From Favolaschia claudopus (Eukaryota > Basidiomycota > Agaricomycetes > Agaricales > Mycenaceae): 64,000 nucleotides of DNA. The stretch spans positions 558,001 through 622,000 of the forward strand of contig JAWWNJ010000128.1 of NCBI GenBank assembly GCA_037176885.1. The letters are read 5' to 3'. The notes beneath the pieces were generated by a model. The model worked only from the letters and a program-made list of their open reading frames with translations. It made no database searches and was not told the DNA's origin. A program made the translations under genes and the position numbers. This document shows positions 20,317 through 30,929 of the stretch, one piece after another; position 1 is the stretch's first letter; each line of letters starts with the position of its first letter.

Positions 20317-21935
20317 TGAATTCAAGTGTGTACATAAAATCAAAGTACACTCGAGTACACTACAATTCTAAGACAGAGCGCGGGGAGAGAGGAATGGGAG
20401 GAGAGGAGGAAGGTGAATGCATAAAACGAGAGGCAGGGCAGGGAGGGGACTCGAGGTGGGGGAGGGACTTGAGTCTTGAACACACGGAGGGGAGCGCTTG
20501 AAGTGGGAAGAGGACTTGAAAGGACAATATTGAGGTGCTTGGGTGCTTGAGGTGGGCGCTTCTGAAGCTTGCAATCTTGATTTTTGAGGGTTTGGAGCTT
20601 GCGACCCCGGGGTTTCGCAGCCTTGAGATCTCGCGCACTTGAAATCTTGACTCTTGCTCTCTTGCCCTCGACGAAAGCTTGCTTCGAACCATACTTGCGA
20701 CAGCCATTGGCCTTGAAGCACCTTGATGTGTGTGCGGTCAAAGATAAAGAGCCTCTGAAGAGGCGAGCATGGGGAGTGGGCAGACAGGGTGGGGGGAGAA
20801 GACAAGAGCGACGACGTGGCAGCCAAGACTGACAAACATCAACATGACAACATCGTGTAAATTTGACACAGCCTCTTCTCCGGAATTCTTGGAGTCGAAG
20901 TCTCTTCTGCGAGCGGGGAAGTAAGTATATATACAGGTTGCTCGAGCCTCGAAACCTTTGAAGAGGAAATTTTATAGTATTCCGAAAGAACCATCTATTG
21001 TAGATGCAAACATCCCTCGAGTCCACAGGCTTAAGTTTAACAACATGAGGTAGACACTTGAGATTCTCAGAGCATGCTGGGATATTCTGAGATGTCCTTG
21101 GAACCTCCACCCGCTCATCGACCTGAGGTTCTGCGGACGTTCCGGAAAATGAGCTTCCCTGGACATCGCCAATTATTGTTCCGGGGAGATCAGGCCTCGG
21201 ACATCATTTCCACATCCTGTCAAAATGGTGGTGTAACGGTCCATTTTGCGTTTCAGTCATACAGATTGGTACAGTAGCTTCGACTTCGAACTGAGATACT
21301 GATATTTCTATCGACATCCGAAGGGGTCAAGCGATGAATTAGAGGACAAAACCTCGGGAAGGACTCGAGAGGACTTGACCGAAATGTATTGGCTACCTAT
21401 TGTACGGAACTGCCTGGATCTTATACCACACGCTTCACACACAACTTCGCACCTTTCTCCCCTTTCCCGTTGAGCGGTAGTAGCGTCGTGGCAAGCCGAA
21501 GACGGAAAAGCCCATCCTCGTTCTCAGAAGTCGCATAGAAATCAAGATTTTCCGGCGCTTTTGTGGGAGCTACAGACGCTCTGGAGAGCTTGTCTTTGGG
21601 GAACAGAGTCTCAGATACATGGTGAGTCTCTCTCTTTTCTCTCTTTTTCTCTCTCTTTTTTTGCAACTTGAAAACTTGAATTCTCTCGGCTCTCCACAGA
21701 CATAATTCATAAGCCCTTAATTCTCAAGGGCAGTTAAGGTCTTAATCCGAAATTCCCACGGCCGTCGGCAGTGCAGGCGTCACTCCCGCTGAGTCCCACA
21801 TCATCCTCGCGAAGCACCGGCGACGATTCTCACGTACTCGCAGCGGTGATTTTGCACATTAGCCCTCGAGATCGCTGAAACAAACGACGTCCTTCTCACC
21901 ACCTTGAAAACCGGGGGACCCGGGGGCTTAAGGCC
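20314..21935. other. No supported gene; CTTGA-rich sequence
   Basis: From about 20460 to 20740 CTTGA recurs many times, giving long minus-strand frames (up to 256 codons, 20340-21110) rich in S, R, P and L with no domain. Near 21695-21950, AAGCCCTTAA and TTAAGGCCTTAATTAAGG words resemble the hAT-like TTAAGG repeats elsewhere in the window. Confidence 0.4.
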
Positions 21936-22391
21936 TTAATTAAGGTCTGCCCGAATTCTCTGAATTGGTTCCCAATGGATGGCACACAGTTTTCCGTCCC
22001 TCCCGCATGCGATGTTTCGCAACCAGACCGTTGGGATCACGAAAGATGGACAAAATTTCGGCGGAATTATGATGGAGGGTTGGCTCAAATTCGATGAGAA
22101 TGCGTCCCCAATGAAGGGAGATGACGCAACGAATATGCGTCCAGTCGATGTTGTCGTCCATTCTTTTCGCTCCCGAGAAGCAACCTTCGCGTAGTATGGT
22201 TCCGCGTCGAAAGCACCTTCTGCGACATCATCGAGCTCAATGCAGGTCCCTGCCGTTCCGACTATCAGCTCGCCCTGTCGTCCAAAAGGTGAAGAGGGGA
22301 GATTGGCGAGTAATTTGGCTGCCGATTGGCATATGATCTCTATTCGGTTGACGGGATCTTCGAGAGTGTCCAACGAACCATGGCAGAACAC
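21936..22391 (-). CDS. Hypothetical protein, incomplete
   Basis: A 151-codon minus-strand frame without an ATG at its 5' end. Composition is protein-like throughout, with GTAGTCIELDDVAEGAF, WTTTSTGRIFVASSPFIGD and LCAIHWEPIQR. I do not recognise the family. The frame stops at 21936 next to TTAAGG repeats, and coding upstream beyond 22391 is not evident, so it is probably an exon or a gene fragment. Confidence 0.35.
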   Translation of the reverse strand: MFCHGSLDTLEDPVNRIEIICQSAAKLLANLPSSPFGRQGELIVGTAGTCIELDDVAEGAFDAEPYYAKVASRERKEWTTTSTGRIFVASSPFIGDAFSSNLSQPSIIIPPKFCPSFVIPTVWLRNIACGRDGKLCAIHWEPIQRIRADLN

Positions 22392-22610
22392 GCCTCAGCG
22401 TAACATTGTCCTCAAACCCTACAACTGAGGCCGTCGTCGGTGCACTCGCTGCTTTTTCCCACTGGGTTTTGCGCGAGCTGTCTCTCAATTCGACTTAAGT
22501 GGCCACCTTCACGACATCACACTTGATTTAATTCCCACTGGGTTCGTCGAGGTACCCGTACCTAAGCATTTGTTGTCTAGACGAATATCATATTGTTAAA
22601 TTGTTAAATC

Positions 22611-23140
22611 TACTCGGCATTACCAAAAGTAACCGAATTTAGAAATGCCTTGCCTGCGACCAGCTAATACAGTTAGCAGTTGGTTCAACTGGTGGGAGAG
22701 AGGGGGGATGGGCATATGCTATTTCACATAACACGCGTCGAAGTTATTGGGCTTTCCCTGTGCTGATTTTCTATGTTTGTTTATTTATGTGTCAAATCAT
22801 CATTTTCTTGCTCTGTTTTAGTACCCGCATTGAAGGATGAGGATAGCCCAGCAAACTCTGAACTCTCAGGTACAGAGTTATGAGATAGTAAACCTATTTT
22901 CGAGGTACTCACCCACCTGAAATCCTGGTGACTGTGTTCCAAAAAAGGCAAACACGGCCAAATTAATGGTATTTCGAAGATTAATTTATTCACCCACTGT
23001 GTGATAGCTTACCCAAACTGTATATCATGAAAGTTGTAGCAGGCACTCTGTGAATGAACCCTTCATTGCTCAAAGTTCTCTTACCATCGTAATTTCTGGG
23101 AAAAACCCCCGAATTCGGTTACTTTTGGTAACTGCGAGTA
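22611..23140 (-). mobile_element. MITE of the AAAAGTAACCG family, copy B
   Basis: TA at 22611-22612 and 23139-23140; termini CTCGGCATTACCAAAAGTAA and the inverted complement of CTCGCAGTTACCAAAAGTAA. It has the same length (530 bp) and nearly the same sequence as copy A at 9499-10028. Confidence 0.9.
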
Positions 23141-23223
23141 CTTGACTGGAGTGTAACGGCATGAATTGCGATTGTGCCCCTGCAGACCACAGTGGCCACA
23201 ACAACTTGGGGCTCTAGGTCGAG

Positions 23224-23689
23224 TATGGTGCACATCGCATAAACACCACCAAACAGGAACGAAATTTATTGCACCACATCAGAGCCTTCCCACGCCTGAT
23301 CCTCTGGCCAAAACACTCCGATTGGATAGTAGACTAAACCCTCTAGAGGGATTTCTCGTCCGCTCAAAACTCACAATAAATATATTTTTCACGGCATGGA
23401 TTTGAGACATCACTGATACAATCAATCAATCACTCACGTGTGCTTACGACACATATCCTTATTGGGTATCCATAAGTCCGGACGCCGAGTTACATGCTCC
23501 CAAAGTCGTTGGAAAGCTATTGGCTGCAACTTATGTCCTTCCCCTAGCGTTTTGAAGAAGCCCTCCATGAGATTTCAGTACAGAAAATGCAATATAAAAT
23601 TTGGTTTTTTGTTCTTGGGCGATTTGAGACATCAAAGATGGCATCAGTGATGGGACCTATTTGGTGGTGTTTATGCGATGTGCACCATA
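23224..23689. mobile_element. TA-flanked MITE with TGGTGCACATCGC termini
   Basis: Perfect 28-bp TIR (TGGTGCACATCGCATAAACA and on) with TA at 23224-23225 and 23688-23689. Its right half recurs as a truncated copy at 42885-43098. Confidence 0.85.
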
Positions 23690-24189
23690 ATATATTAGGA
23701 GGAGAGGGTGGCTTGGGAGCCGTTGGTTTGGGACACGTCTTGCGATTATGGCCACGCTGTCTACAGTTGCTACTTACATCTGTCTATTCACTCAGATAGG
23801 TCAGTGACCAAGCGGAAAGAAAGCGCACTGCGTACTAATGACTCCGGCTTTGCTCGGTATCGAGCAGCTTTGCGACTAGTCACAAAATTATATAGTTCAT
23901 GTGTTTGAGGGGTTGAAGGAGAACATACACTGTGATATTTCGGGGCGGAGAAAATTTGTAATCTTTTGTTCGATGAGCCTTCAGACGGTGAGGGCGAGCA
24001 TAGGAGTTGGCTAATGTGCATACAATGTGCATATTCGTGAGAGGGTAAAGGATGGGTGTCCTGTGCTGCTTGTTCGGGAGTGGCCCTTTTCTCACCAAAT
24101 GGTGATGGGGCTGTGTTGGAGCGTATGATGGGTGTCGTAAATCAGAGCTTGCCGTGATAAAAGAGGTTGAATGCAAGAGTAGTGTACAT

Positions 24190-26590
24190 GGCAGGTCAGT
24201 TCTGCCGGTCTGCCAGGCAAAACGGCAATTGCCGGATTTCGGCAGAATTGGCAGAACCTAATAAGGAAATTATCACCGAAGCGCAAGTACAGCCAATTTT
24301 GGTGCAAAATAACACTAAAGATGCAGTGTGTGGACTCAGTGAAGATATTCCAGACTGCATACCACTCTACATCTGGTACCATATTGCAACCAGTGGTCGA
24401 TTTGGTGGAGACGCTTTCTCTCACGTGACATTCGGCGAGCTGCCGCCTACTCGGCTAACCTTTCAGAATTGTTTCAGCTTTTGTTGAGTGTAGGAATCAA
24501 TAATGGGGCTGGGCATCCGCGATTGCCAAAGTGGACTGTGTGTACGTGTTTGTTTTGTGATGGCACATGGTTCTACTCGGTATTGACAAAAGTAACCGTT
24601 AATCCGACGATTGCTTCGCGACCACGTGACATTTCTCCAAGACTTCGAGTTTGAAAAATACGTCGGGATATTCCTTAAACCTACACAAGTTGTTGTGGGC
24701 AACCTCTCTTCCTGGCGCTCGTCAGAGCCAGCGCAATTTTGGCAATAGCCTGAAATTCACCTGTGTCTTTCAACTTCTGCTCATTGTTCAACGGAAATCT
24801 TAGCAACTGCCCTTCCAGACCACTTTCGACTACATACCTCTAGCTTGCACATGTGATCCATTTAAATGTTTTTGCACACCTGCATTGGCTAATAAGGGTG
24901 GTAAACAAGCCTACAATCCGGAAAACTCTTCGGCCCCTTACTTGGCCAAACATGGGGAATTACGGAAGCCATGGAGGCCTCCTCTGCGATAAAAGTATAT
25001 TGAATGTGTAGATAATAGGGCTCAGCACTGTGATGGATTGGAAATTAACCAAGACTGTAGCTAAATTCTTTGCTCTTAGCATCTTTGAACGGCCACGCAA
25101 TATTTGGGTCCGTGCAGGAGGGACGGTTGAAATTGAACCAGTCCAATGTTGACAAGAAATTGATGCAATCAGAGATTTCGAGCAGTGAGGGACTGAAATG
25201 GATCCTCAAGTATGACCTACCGTCTGAGGGCATGTTCTTGTACTGTACTTCAAGAAAATTGGAAATGCAGTCATTTATTGCAACAAACAGTGCAAAACAG
25301 CTGCAAATTAGAATCTGTTGAGAGATCAGTTGTGCTTGATGGATTGGTGCAGGCCTTTGTCGGGTGCCGTTTAAAACACGCAGGAGAACATTCTGATCCA
25401 TTTAAACCTATTACATACTGCAATATTCGGACCCTACGAGTCGATTCACGGTTACTTTTGTCAATACCGAGTATTCGTCTCTTTCAGCGCATTCTCTTGC
25501 CAGAGAGTGAGTTGGTGAGGCTCCCTGAACCTTTGTGAATACATCAGAGCTCCAATCTGACCTCCAGCAGGGCTCAAATGCGTGCTTGAGCCCAGTTGTT
25601 TACACCGACAAGCTCACGGCAGTTGTGGAGACTTGTGGAGCTGCACGGTGCCGCTGACGGAATCGTCAACAACTGTAATTAAAATCGAAAAGGAAAGAAG
25701 ATCAAAACCAGGATTTACTAGCGAAAAAAACATTCGCCTACTTGGTTCAATATTCGTGCCCCGGTCCTGCTTGGTCCTGCGCCATCTTGCGTCTCCCTAT
25801 TTGGCGTAGTGACAGGCTGTGACTGCGTGACATCAGGCCTTTTTCCTCTGCCAAACAGCACAACCTGAATGCAACTTCGGCATCTTCATCATATTTCGAC
25901 TCAAAAATCATTAGTTGGGGTTAAGAAACTCAGTCTACTACTACAGACCTCGTTAAAACGAGGATTTCGGCACAAAATCACTGCAAATACGGCCAAGAAT
26001 TCATTAAATCATCCACGAAATAGTGATTCCGACTCGAGCACTGCTCACCATCCGGTCAACGGATCGCCTAGAAATTTCACCGAGGCGAGCTTGACATACC
26101 ATACTAGATTTTACTAGTTTCCTATCGTTTTTTATGCTGTTTACACTGCGTGGTTTGCAGGTGAACACGGTGATAAATCTGGACCAAAAAGCCGCCGGTG
26201 AAAAGTGGCGCTCAGAGCAATGAATACTTATCTAAAGAATATGTACATTGACACAGAGGTACTCATACATGTCTAGTACAATATATCTGTTCAAACTTTG
26301 CGAGGGAATGCTTACCCGAGGGAAGGTGGATGAAACGATCCAAAAACCACCCGTTTTTGGATATTGGCAGGGAACAAACATGTACACACAATCCACTTCG
26401 GCAATCGCGGATGCCCAGCCCCATCAATAAGGCCCTCCCGGAACATTAATCAGGGCTCTCCGGCATTCACGGAAGGCATTAGCCGAGGGGTTCTGCCAGG
26501 TTCTGCACAAGCTCCTCGAGCGACTGACGGCAATTGCCAGGTTGGCAGAATTGATGGGCAGAACTCTGCCATTCTGCCAGCCACACTATG
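24190..26590. mobile_element. Nested element with TTCTGCC/GGCAGAA inverted ends
   Basis: Bases 24190-24260 and 26483-26590 both carry many TTCTGCC/GGCAGAA words and GGCAATTGCC in inverted arrangement. Further in, 24494-24560 is the inverted complement of 26365-26430 (GGGGCTGGGCATCCGCGATT shared). The region therefore has long decayed inverted ends about 2.4 kb apart, with MITE D (24574-25473) nested inside. No target duplication was identified and no coding frame is convincing. Confidence 0.5.
24574..25473. mobile_element. MITE of the AAAAGTAACCG family, member D (900 bp)
   Basis: Termini CTCGGTATTGACAAAAGTAA and inverted complement, TA at 24574-24575 and 25472-25473. The left end recurs as a truncated copy at 59092-59155. 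Confidence 0.85.
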
Positions 26591-26897
26591 CAGCAGCAAG
26601 AGGCGTCAGATCTCTGGATCTGGCCCACCCATCACTTCACGTGCGTGAGTGATTGCTGACGTTGTCCCCTTTTGCCTTGTGTCAGCCAGCGGTATGAACG
26701 AAAATCGAAAACGAGAATGACCATCAATCCGTGATCTCCGCTGTCAGGGAACTTCCGTAGACTGCTCGAAACGTCTAAGTCCAGTGCCACCTTTCACAAG
26801 TCACATCAGGTGACCGTTACTCGCTTCTCCTTCTCATCATCAGTCTTCGACGCCATTGACGCCAGAAAAACGCCAGAAGAACGCGCGCAGCCCACAA
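25474..26897. other. No supported gene
   Basis: Apart from the right arm of the nested element (26365-26590) I see only short frames without recognisable motifs. Confidence 0.4.
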
Positions 26898-27335
26898 ATG
26901 GCAGAACACACCCGAAAATGCTCAAAGTGTCGTAAAACAAAAGAAGTTACCCCACAAACGTGGAAGGCGACGTTCAAGGAGGGCGGGATTCATCTCACGA
27001 GCATCAACGATCCGGAAAAGGAGAATGAAGCAGACAACCCAACAGAAGATGCTACGGACGCGTCTGAATTCATTGGAGTTCCCGCCATGGTTATCGACGC
27101 GTTGACAGCTGCTGATGACATCAAACTATTCACGGCACTTGTCGACGTCTCGGCGCTTGGGAAAGACAGTGTCAGAGATGCGGCGGACACCATTGCGGAT
27201 TTAATTTGGGAAAAGATTGATTGTCGCTTCCTGTGTGTATTTTTTCATCCTTTGTTGGCAAGAATTTACTTAATATTCAATACCCAACTATCATTCTGTC
27301 TACGAGTTCAAACGAAGCTCAACCGCGCGCTATGA
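26898..27335 (+). CDS. Hypothetical protein with a CxxC pair
   Basis: Starts at the ATG at 26898. The N-terminus has HTRKCSKCRKTKEVTPQTW, a C-x2-C motif that may be half of a small zinc site, followed by an acidic linker and a helical stretch (AMVIDALTAADDIKLFTALV, RDAADTIADLIWEKID). After about 27230 the composition becomes unlike protein; a GTGTGTATTT donor near 27233 suggests that an intron starts there and the remaining frame to 27335 is not coding. N-termini like this occur in fungal transposon-associated proteins, but I cannot name one. Confidence 0.35.
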   Translation: MAEHTRKCSKCRKTKEVTPQTWKATFKEGGIHLTSINDPEKENEADNPTEDATDASEFIGVPAMVIDALTAADDIKLFTALVDVSALGKDSVRDAADTIADLIWEKIDCRFLCVFFHPLLARIYLIFNTQLSFCLRVQTKLNRAL

Positions 27336-27451
27336 ATACACTTGTGCACAAAATTCTTTGCGTCAGGAGAAGTCACAGAAAAAACCTGACAGCGGAGATC
27401 ACGGATTGATGGTTACGGCATGCGCTCCAGTGTTGGGGGAATAGCGTTTAC

Positions 27452-27508
27452 AGCCGTTTTGGAAACACTATACGGGTTTTGATCGAGTGGTGCTCATTCG
27501 TTTGTGCT
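27452..27508 (+). repeat. Dispersed 60-bp terminus-like repeat (three copies)
   Basis: The segment TA-CAGCCGTTTTGGAAACA... through TGCTCATTCGTTTGTGCTTAC recurs at 58927-58985 (+) and inverted at 54220-54283. Each begins with TA then CA(G/C)CCGTTTTGG, as a Tc1/mariner-type terminus would. No two copies face each other at a credible distance. Confidence 0.6.
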
Positions 27509-27639
27509 TACCTTTGTTTTGCTTTCACTTCGGCCGAATCTGAGTTTGCTTCCGCCACCTAGAGAACACCAGGAAAAAAACAGGGGGTTAACAGAAACTG
27601 AGGATCAAGACTCAGCTGCTACTTGCCCAGAGTTCGACA

Positions 27640-27988
27640 GGGCCGTGACTTGCGAGCAAGGGCCAAAACAAGAGACCAGCGGCACTTGATGTGGTAGCAT
27701 CTGCGAGTGCCTCCAGCAGCTCCGCCTCTGCATTGATCTCCTTCTCTGCAAACTTCCGTTCGCGCCACCAAATAGACCATCAACGAAAGATTGTCCACCG
27801 TGCTGCCACTCCACGCTGTCGAATGTGCCGGTGTTCTGCAGCAATTCCTTCTCATGCTGGATGCAACCCTTGCAGTAGGTAGCCCAGTGGCTGCTGTTGA
27901 ATTTAGGCTTCCCATGAAGCTTGAGGAAGTGCGTCCACATTGGGCTGGACGTCGATATCGAAAGAAAAGAGATTAGGTCGGCAATCAA
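27640..27988 (-). pseudogene. hAT transposase N-terminal (BED-type zinc finger) fragment
   Basis: On the minus strand SSPMWTHFLKLHGKPKFNSS, HWATYCKGCIQHEKELLQ gives the W..F...C..C pattern of a BED-like finger found at the N-terminus of fungal hAT transposases. A frameshift near 27780 then yields WWRERKFAEKEINAEAELLE, plausible continuation. The histidine pair and the rest of the transposase are missing. Confidence 0.45.
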
Positions 27989-28039
27989 ATGGCTGAAGGC
28001 GCCGGGCAGCCGGCTGAGCCGGTCCGGGCATTTAAGCTG

Positions 28040-28127
28040 GGCAGCCGTGCTACGGCTCTAAGGGTTATGATAAGGCCTTAATAACCCTTAACGCAATTAA
28101 GGCCTTATCCCTTACGGCCAACACTGG
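28040..28127 (-). mobile_element. hAT-like terminus (CAGTGTTGGCCGTAAGG)
   Basis: Reverse-complemented, the segment starts CAGTGTTGGCCGTAAGG and continues with AAGGCCTTAA words, like the 60028 hAT MITE end. Only one terminus is recognisable. It directly abuts the LINE-like frame. Confidence 0.45.
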
Positions 28128-28535
28128 CTTCGCGAGCATGAGCAGACCATTTGGTCTGTTGTACGGTCGTACTTCTCCCTGCTCGACCGGGACCGGCCAC
28201 GGTTTAATCTCGACAAGCCTTGGCAGCGTGTGGTAATACACCGTGTTCCTGTCACCACTGACCCATCCTACCGCTCCATAGCGGAGGAGCTTCGTTGGTC
28301 GAACGAGGCGATTGGGTCTCTTGGCGATGTAATGGGGATCCGCGACTTGTGTTCGCTGGAAGGGTTGAAGAGGCGCCGGGAGGGATTGCAGCAAGGGTTC
28401 GCGCAAGAGACTTCCTTGATGGTCATGCTTCTCAACGCTGACCATGCACGTCGGTTCCTTCGGGAGGGGGTATTCCTTTATGGATCGCACTGCCGCGTGT
28501 CGGTGTACGAATTCCCTAGAAAGGGCTTGCGGTGA
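28128..28535 (+). pseudogene. LINE ORF1 (gag-like) fragment
   Basis: Open, ATG-less frame of about 135 codons. WQRVVIHRVPVTTDPS, IAEELRWSNEAIG, then SLMVMLLNADHARRFLREGVF and LYGSHCRVSVYEF match the layout of the RNA-binding (RRM-like) part of fungal non-LTR retrotransposon ORF1 proteins, where VVIHGVP-type and A..LL..G-type motifs recur. The zinc knuckles expected downstream are absent; the frame stops at 28535. The 5' end abuts a hAT-like terminus. It would have bound element RNA. Confidence 0.5.
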
Positions 28536-28689
28536 GGGTACCATACTAACATTACACTCCCTCCATTTGCTTCTTTTACTTTACGTCTGACTTAGACACT
28601 ACCCACAAACTCCACGACTATACTCTACCAACACCGGTCGAATTTTTCACGCCACCAACCATTTCATTTGCTGTATTGTAGTTTACTAT

Positions 28690-28767
28690 AGTACAGCACC
28701 GCGTCTTAGATCTGAGTAGTTAGTTTACTTGTTGCGGTATAAAAATGCTGATACAAAAAAAAAAAAA
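28690..28767 (+). repeat. Retroposon-like 3' end with A-tail, shared with 54285-54340
   Basis: GCGTCTTAG, AGTAGTTAGTTTACTT, GCGGTATA(A/G)AAATGCTGATAC, then 11-13 A, occur in the same order at 54285-54340. A shared 3' end followed by poly(A) is what two copies of a SINE or LINE tail would look like. Confidence 0.5.
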
Positions 28768-28813
28768 CTTTGGTCATGTGACCGCTTGTTGTGATTCGGT
28801 TTATGGCACAAGC

Positions 28814-29238
28814 TATGCTAAGATAGGCCTTATCCATATCCATCCAAAGATCAAAACATGTTTCCCACGCCTTGAAATATTAGTATTAAGTCTCGTAGGG
28901 CAAAATTAAACATTCTGGCCCGGCAAAGCCTTTGAAAGGATGTGAAAGGGTGCCTCCCAAATTTTTATAACGTTTGAGTAAGAATTGAGAGACGAGATAG
29001 CTTTTTACTGTGCTGGTCCGTTGATGTCACACACATTGAGATCAGTAAAAACCTATCTCCTCCTTCATTTCTTCACCCAATGTCTTCAAAATTTGGGAGG
29101 CAACCTTTCACATCCTTTCAAAGGCTTTGGAGGGCCAGAATGTTTAATTTTGCCCTACGAGACTTAATACTAATATTGCAAGGCGTGGGAAACATGTTTT
29201 GATCTTTGGATGGATATGGATAAGGCCTATCTTACGTA
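28814..29238. mobile_element. Foldback MITE, arms about 155 bp
   Basis: 28816-28967 is the inverted complement of 29086-29236 with few differences; the spacer is about 118 bases. TA flanks at 28814-28815 and 29237-29238. Termini begin TGCTAAGATAGGCC / CGTAAGATAGGCC. Confidence 0.8.
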
Positions 29239-29577
29239 GCTAAGAAGCCCGCGTAGAGTATAATACTACGCAATAAGTAAGGTATCGTCTTGGGTGATAT
29301 GTAAGTAATCGTCTGCGGTGTGTATTAGCATCGTGCTCCGAGTATCCAGTCTACAGGTGTGGTCTGCGTTTGAAAGCGCGCGGATAATTTGAACAGACAA
29401 GAGTAAAAAGGCCGGGAGGGAGAGCATGGGTCCTATAGCATATGTAATAAATAGATGAATAGAAGAGAAAAAACGGCCAGTGTGGTTCTTTGTAGTCGTG
29501 TGCGAGCCTGTGTGGAATGGTCGCTGTGTCCTGATCCGCGTCGTTGCGCGTGCTTCAAGTTGATGTGGCGTGAACGC
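29239..29577. other. No supported gene
   Basis: Nothing recognised; low-information frames only. Confidence 0.4.
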
Positions 29578-29790
29578 CTATTCGTCGTCATCGCCGTCCT
29601 CGCTCCCCTCAGGCTCTTCCTCTCCCGAGCCCTCTTCCTCTTCCTCCTCTTCCCCGCCTCTCCATTCTTCATCAGAGTCAAACTCTTCAAACTTCGGAAA
29701 AAGAACGAGAGCGACAAAGGTCACTGGAAATGGATAGAGACTCGGAACGTCGAGCTGACCATTGGTCCGAAGATGAGCATGTCAGGACAA
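29578..29790 (-). CDS. C-terminal exon of an unknown acidic-tailed protein
   Basis: A minus-strand frame reads NGQLDVPSLYPFPVTF, then LFPKFEEFDSDEEWRGG and a run of E/D/G ending EGSEDGDDDE before the TAG at 29578-29580. Acidic tails with DSDEEW are common at the ends of fungal proteins, and the opposite-strand frames are simply its complement. No upstream exon was identified between 29800 and 30950, so this is a partial model. Confidence 0.35.
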
Positions 29791-30929
29791 AGATTCAGCA
29801 AAGAGATTCAAAAATGAATACGAAGACGTCCGCCTCGTTCAGGGAGAATATAGGACCTGAGGGAATGCCAAACCCGTAGTAAGAAATCCGACGAGGGTAA
29901 TTAAGCAAATTTGAAGCGGTTGCACGGGTAGGGCAAAGAGCCAGGATACGAGGAGGAAAACTAAAAGAACCAAGAGAGCGAAACAGTTGACAAAATACAG
30001 TCAAATTTTGTATCCAACCTTGCCGTTAAATTTTAATTCGACTTGCAATCATAATAAGAAAATACTTTGCGACAATACCAATATCGGCCCAGTGTCGCCG
30101 GGTAGTCAATTTGATATCGCTTGCCAATGGTGAGGTGCGACAGTCTGGAGCACAGCAAAACTTGCGAGATTCGGGAGAGGGAAAAAGACGAGACACCGAA
30201 ATTTCGGATTCTGCAAACGAGGAGCTCGAGAAAGTATGCGCCGTTCTCCCAATGTGCACTGGCATATATCCATCCACTGAAAATTCATGACTGTGGCGCT
30301 CCCTCCATGAAACGAACCAGGTGCAGGGCAACACTGGGGTAGTGTCGGTTGAAAGCACGGCAAGATGAAGTTGGCCGAGAAGGCCGAAACAAGACACGAA
30401 GCCAAGTCCACGAGAGATATGCGCCGAATTGGAAGAAATAAAATGGTTCACGGATGAATTGGTATAATTTCACCCCCAAACTTGTTGCAGACGAACGCGG
30501 AAGCGCTAGCAAATCAGCCGAAGTACACGGGTTGGCCGCAGAAGATCACAGACGAATTGGACACGGTAGAACACCGTCAAAGCGAACGGTTACGATGCCA
30601 AATTGGCGAATAAAGAATCAAATGCCGTTAAATTGAGCGAAAATATAGGCTACCTTGCAATTTGGGAAGCCAAATCGGCTGAAATGAACAATTCAACAGC
30701 GAATTGGATAAGTAGATTGTCGGGTAAGCCAGACGAACTTGAAGCAAGGAACAGGCGACAGAAAGCCAAACTTCACAAAGAATGGACAGAGACTCACCGA
30801 ATCAGCTTCGCTTGAAGAGAAAAATGCAAACAGTACGCGCACCAGCGTATAGTAGCAAGTTCAACGAGATCAATTCCAAACAGACGGAATAGTAGCAGTG
30901 AGGGCAGTAGAGTACCCGGATATAAAAAT
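29791..30929. other. No supported gene
   Basis: Several 60-140 codon frames on both strands (for example minus 30026-30451) lack motifs. Upstream exons of the acidic-tailed frame could lie here but splice sites could not be fixed. Confidence 0.35.

Noticed and set aside
20340..21110. 256-codon minus-strand frame
   Set aside because: Composition is driven by CTTGA/TCAAG repeats; no domain and no supporting splice structure.
24190..26590. Calling the TTCTGCC structure a hAT element outright
   Set aside because: The subterminal boxes fit, but no 8-bp duplication could be found at either plausible end, so only an unclassified nested element is reported.
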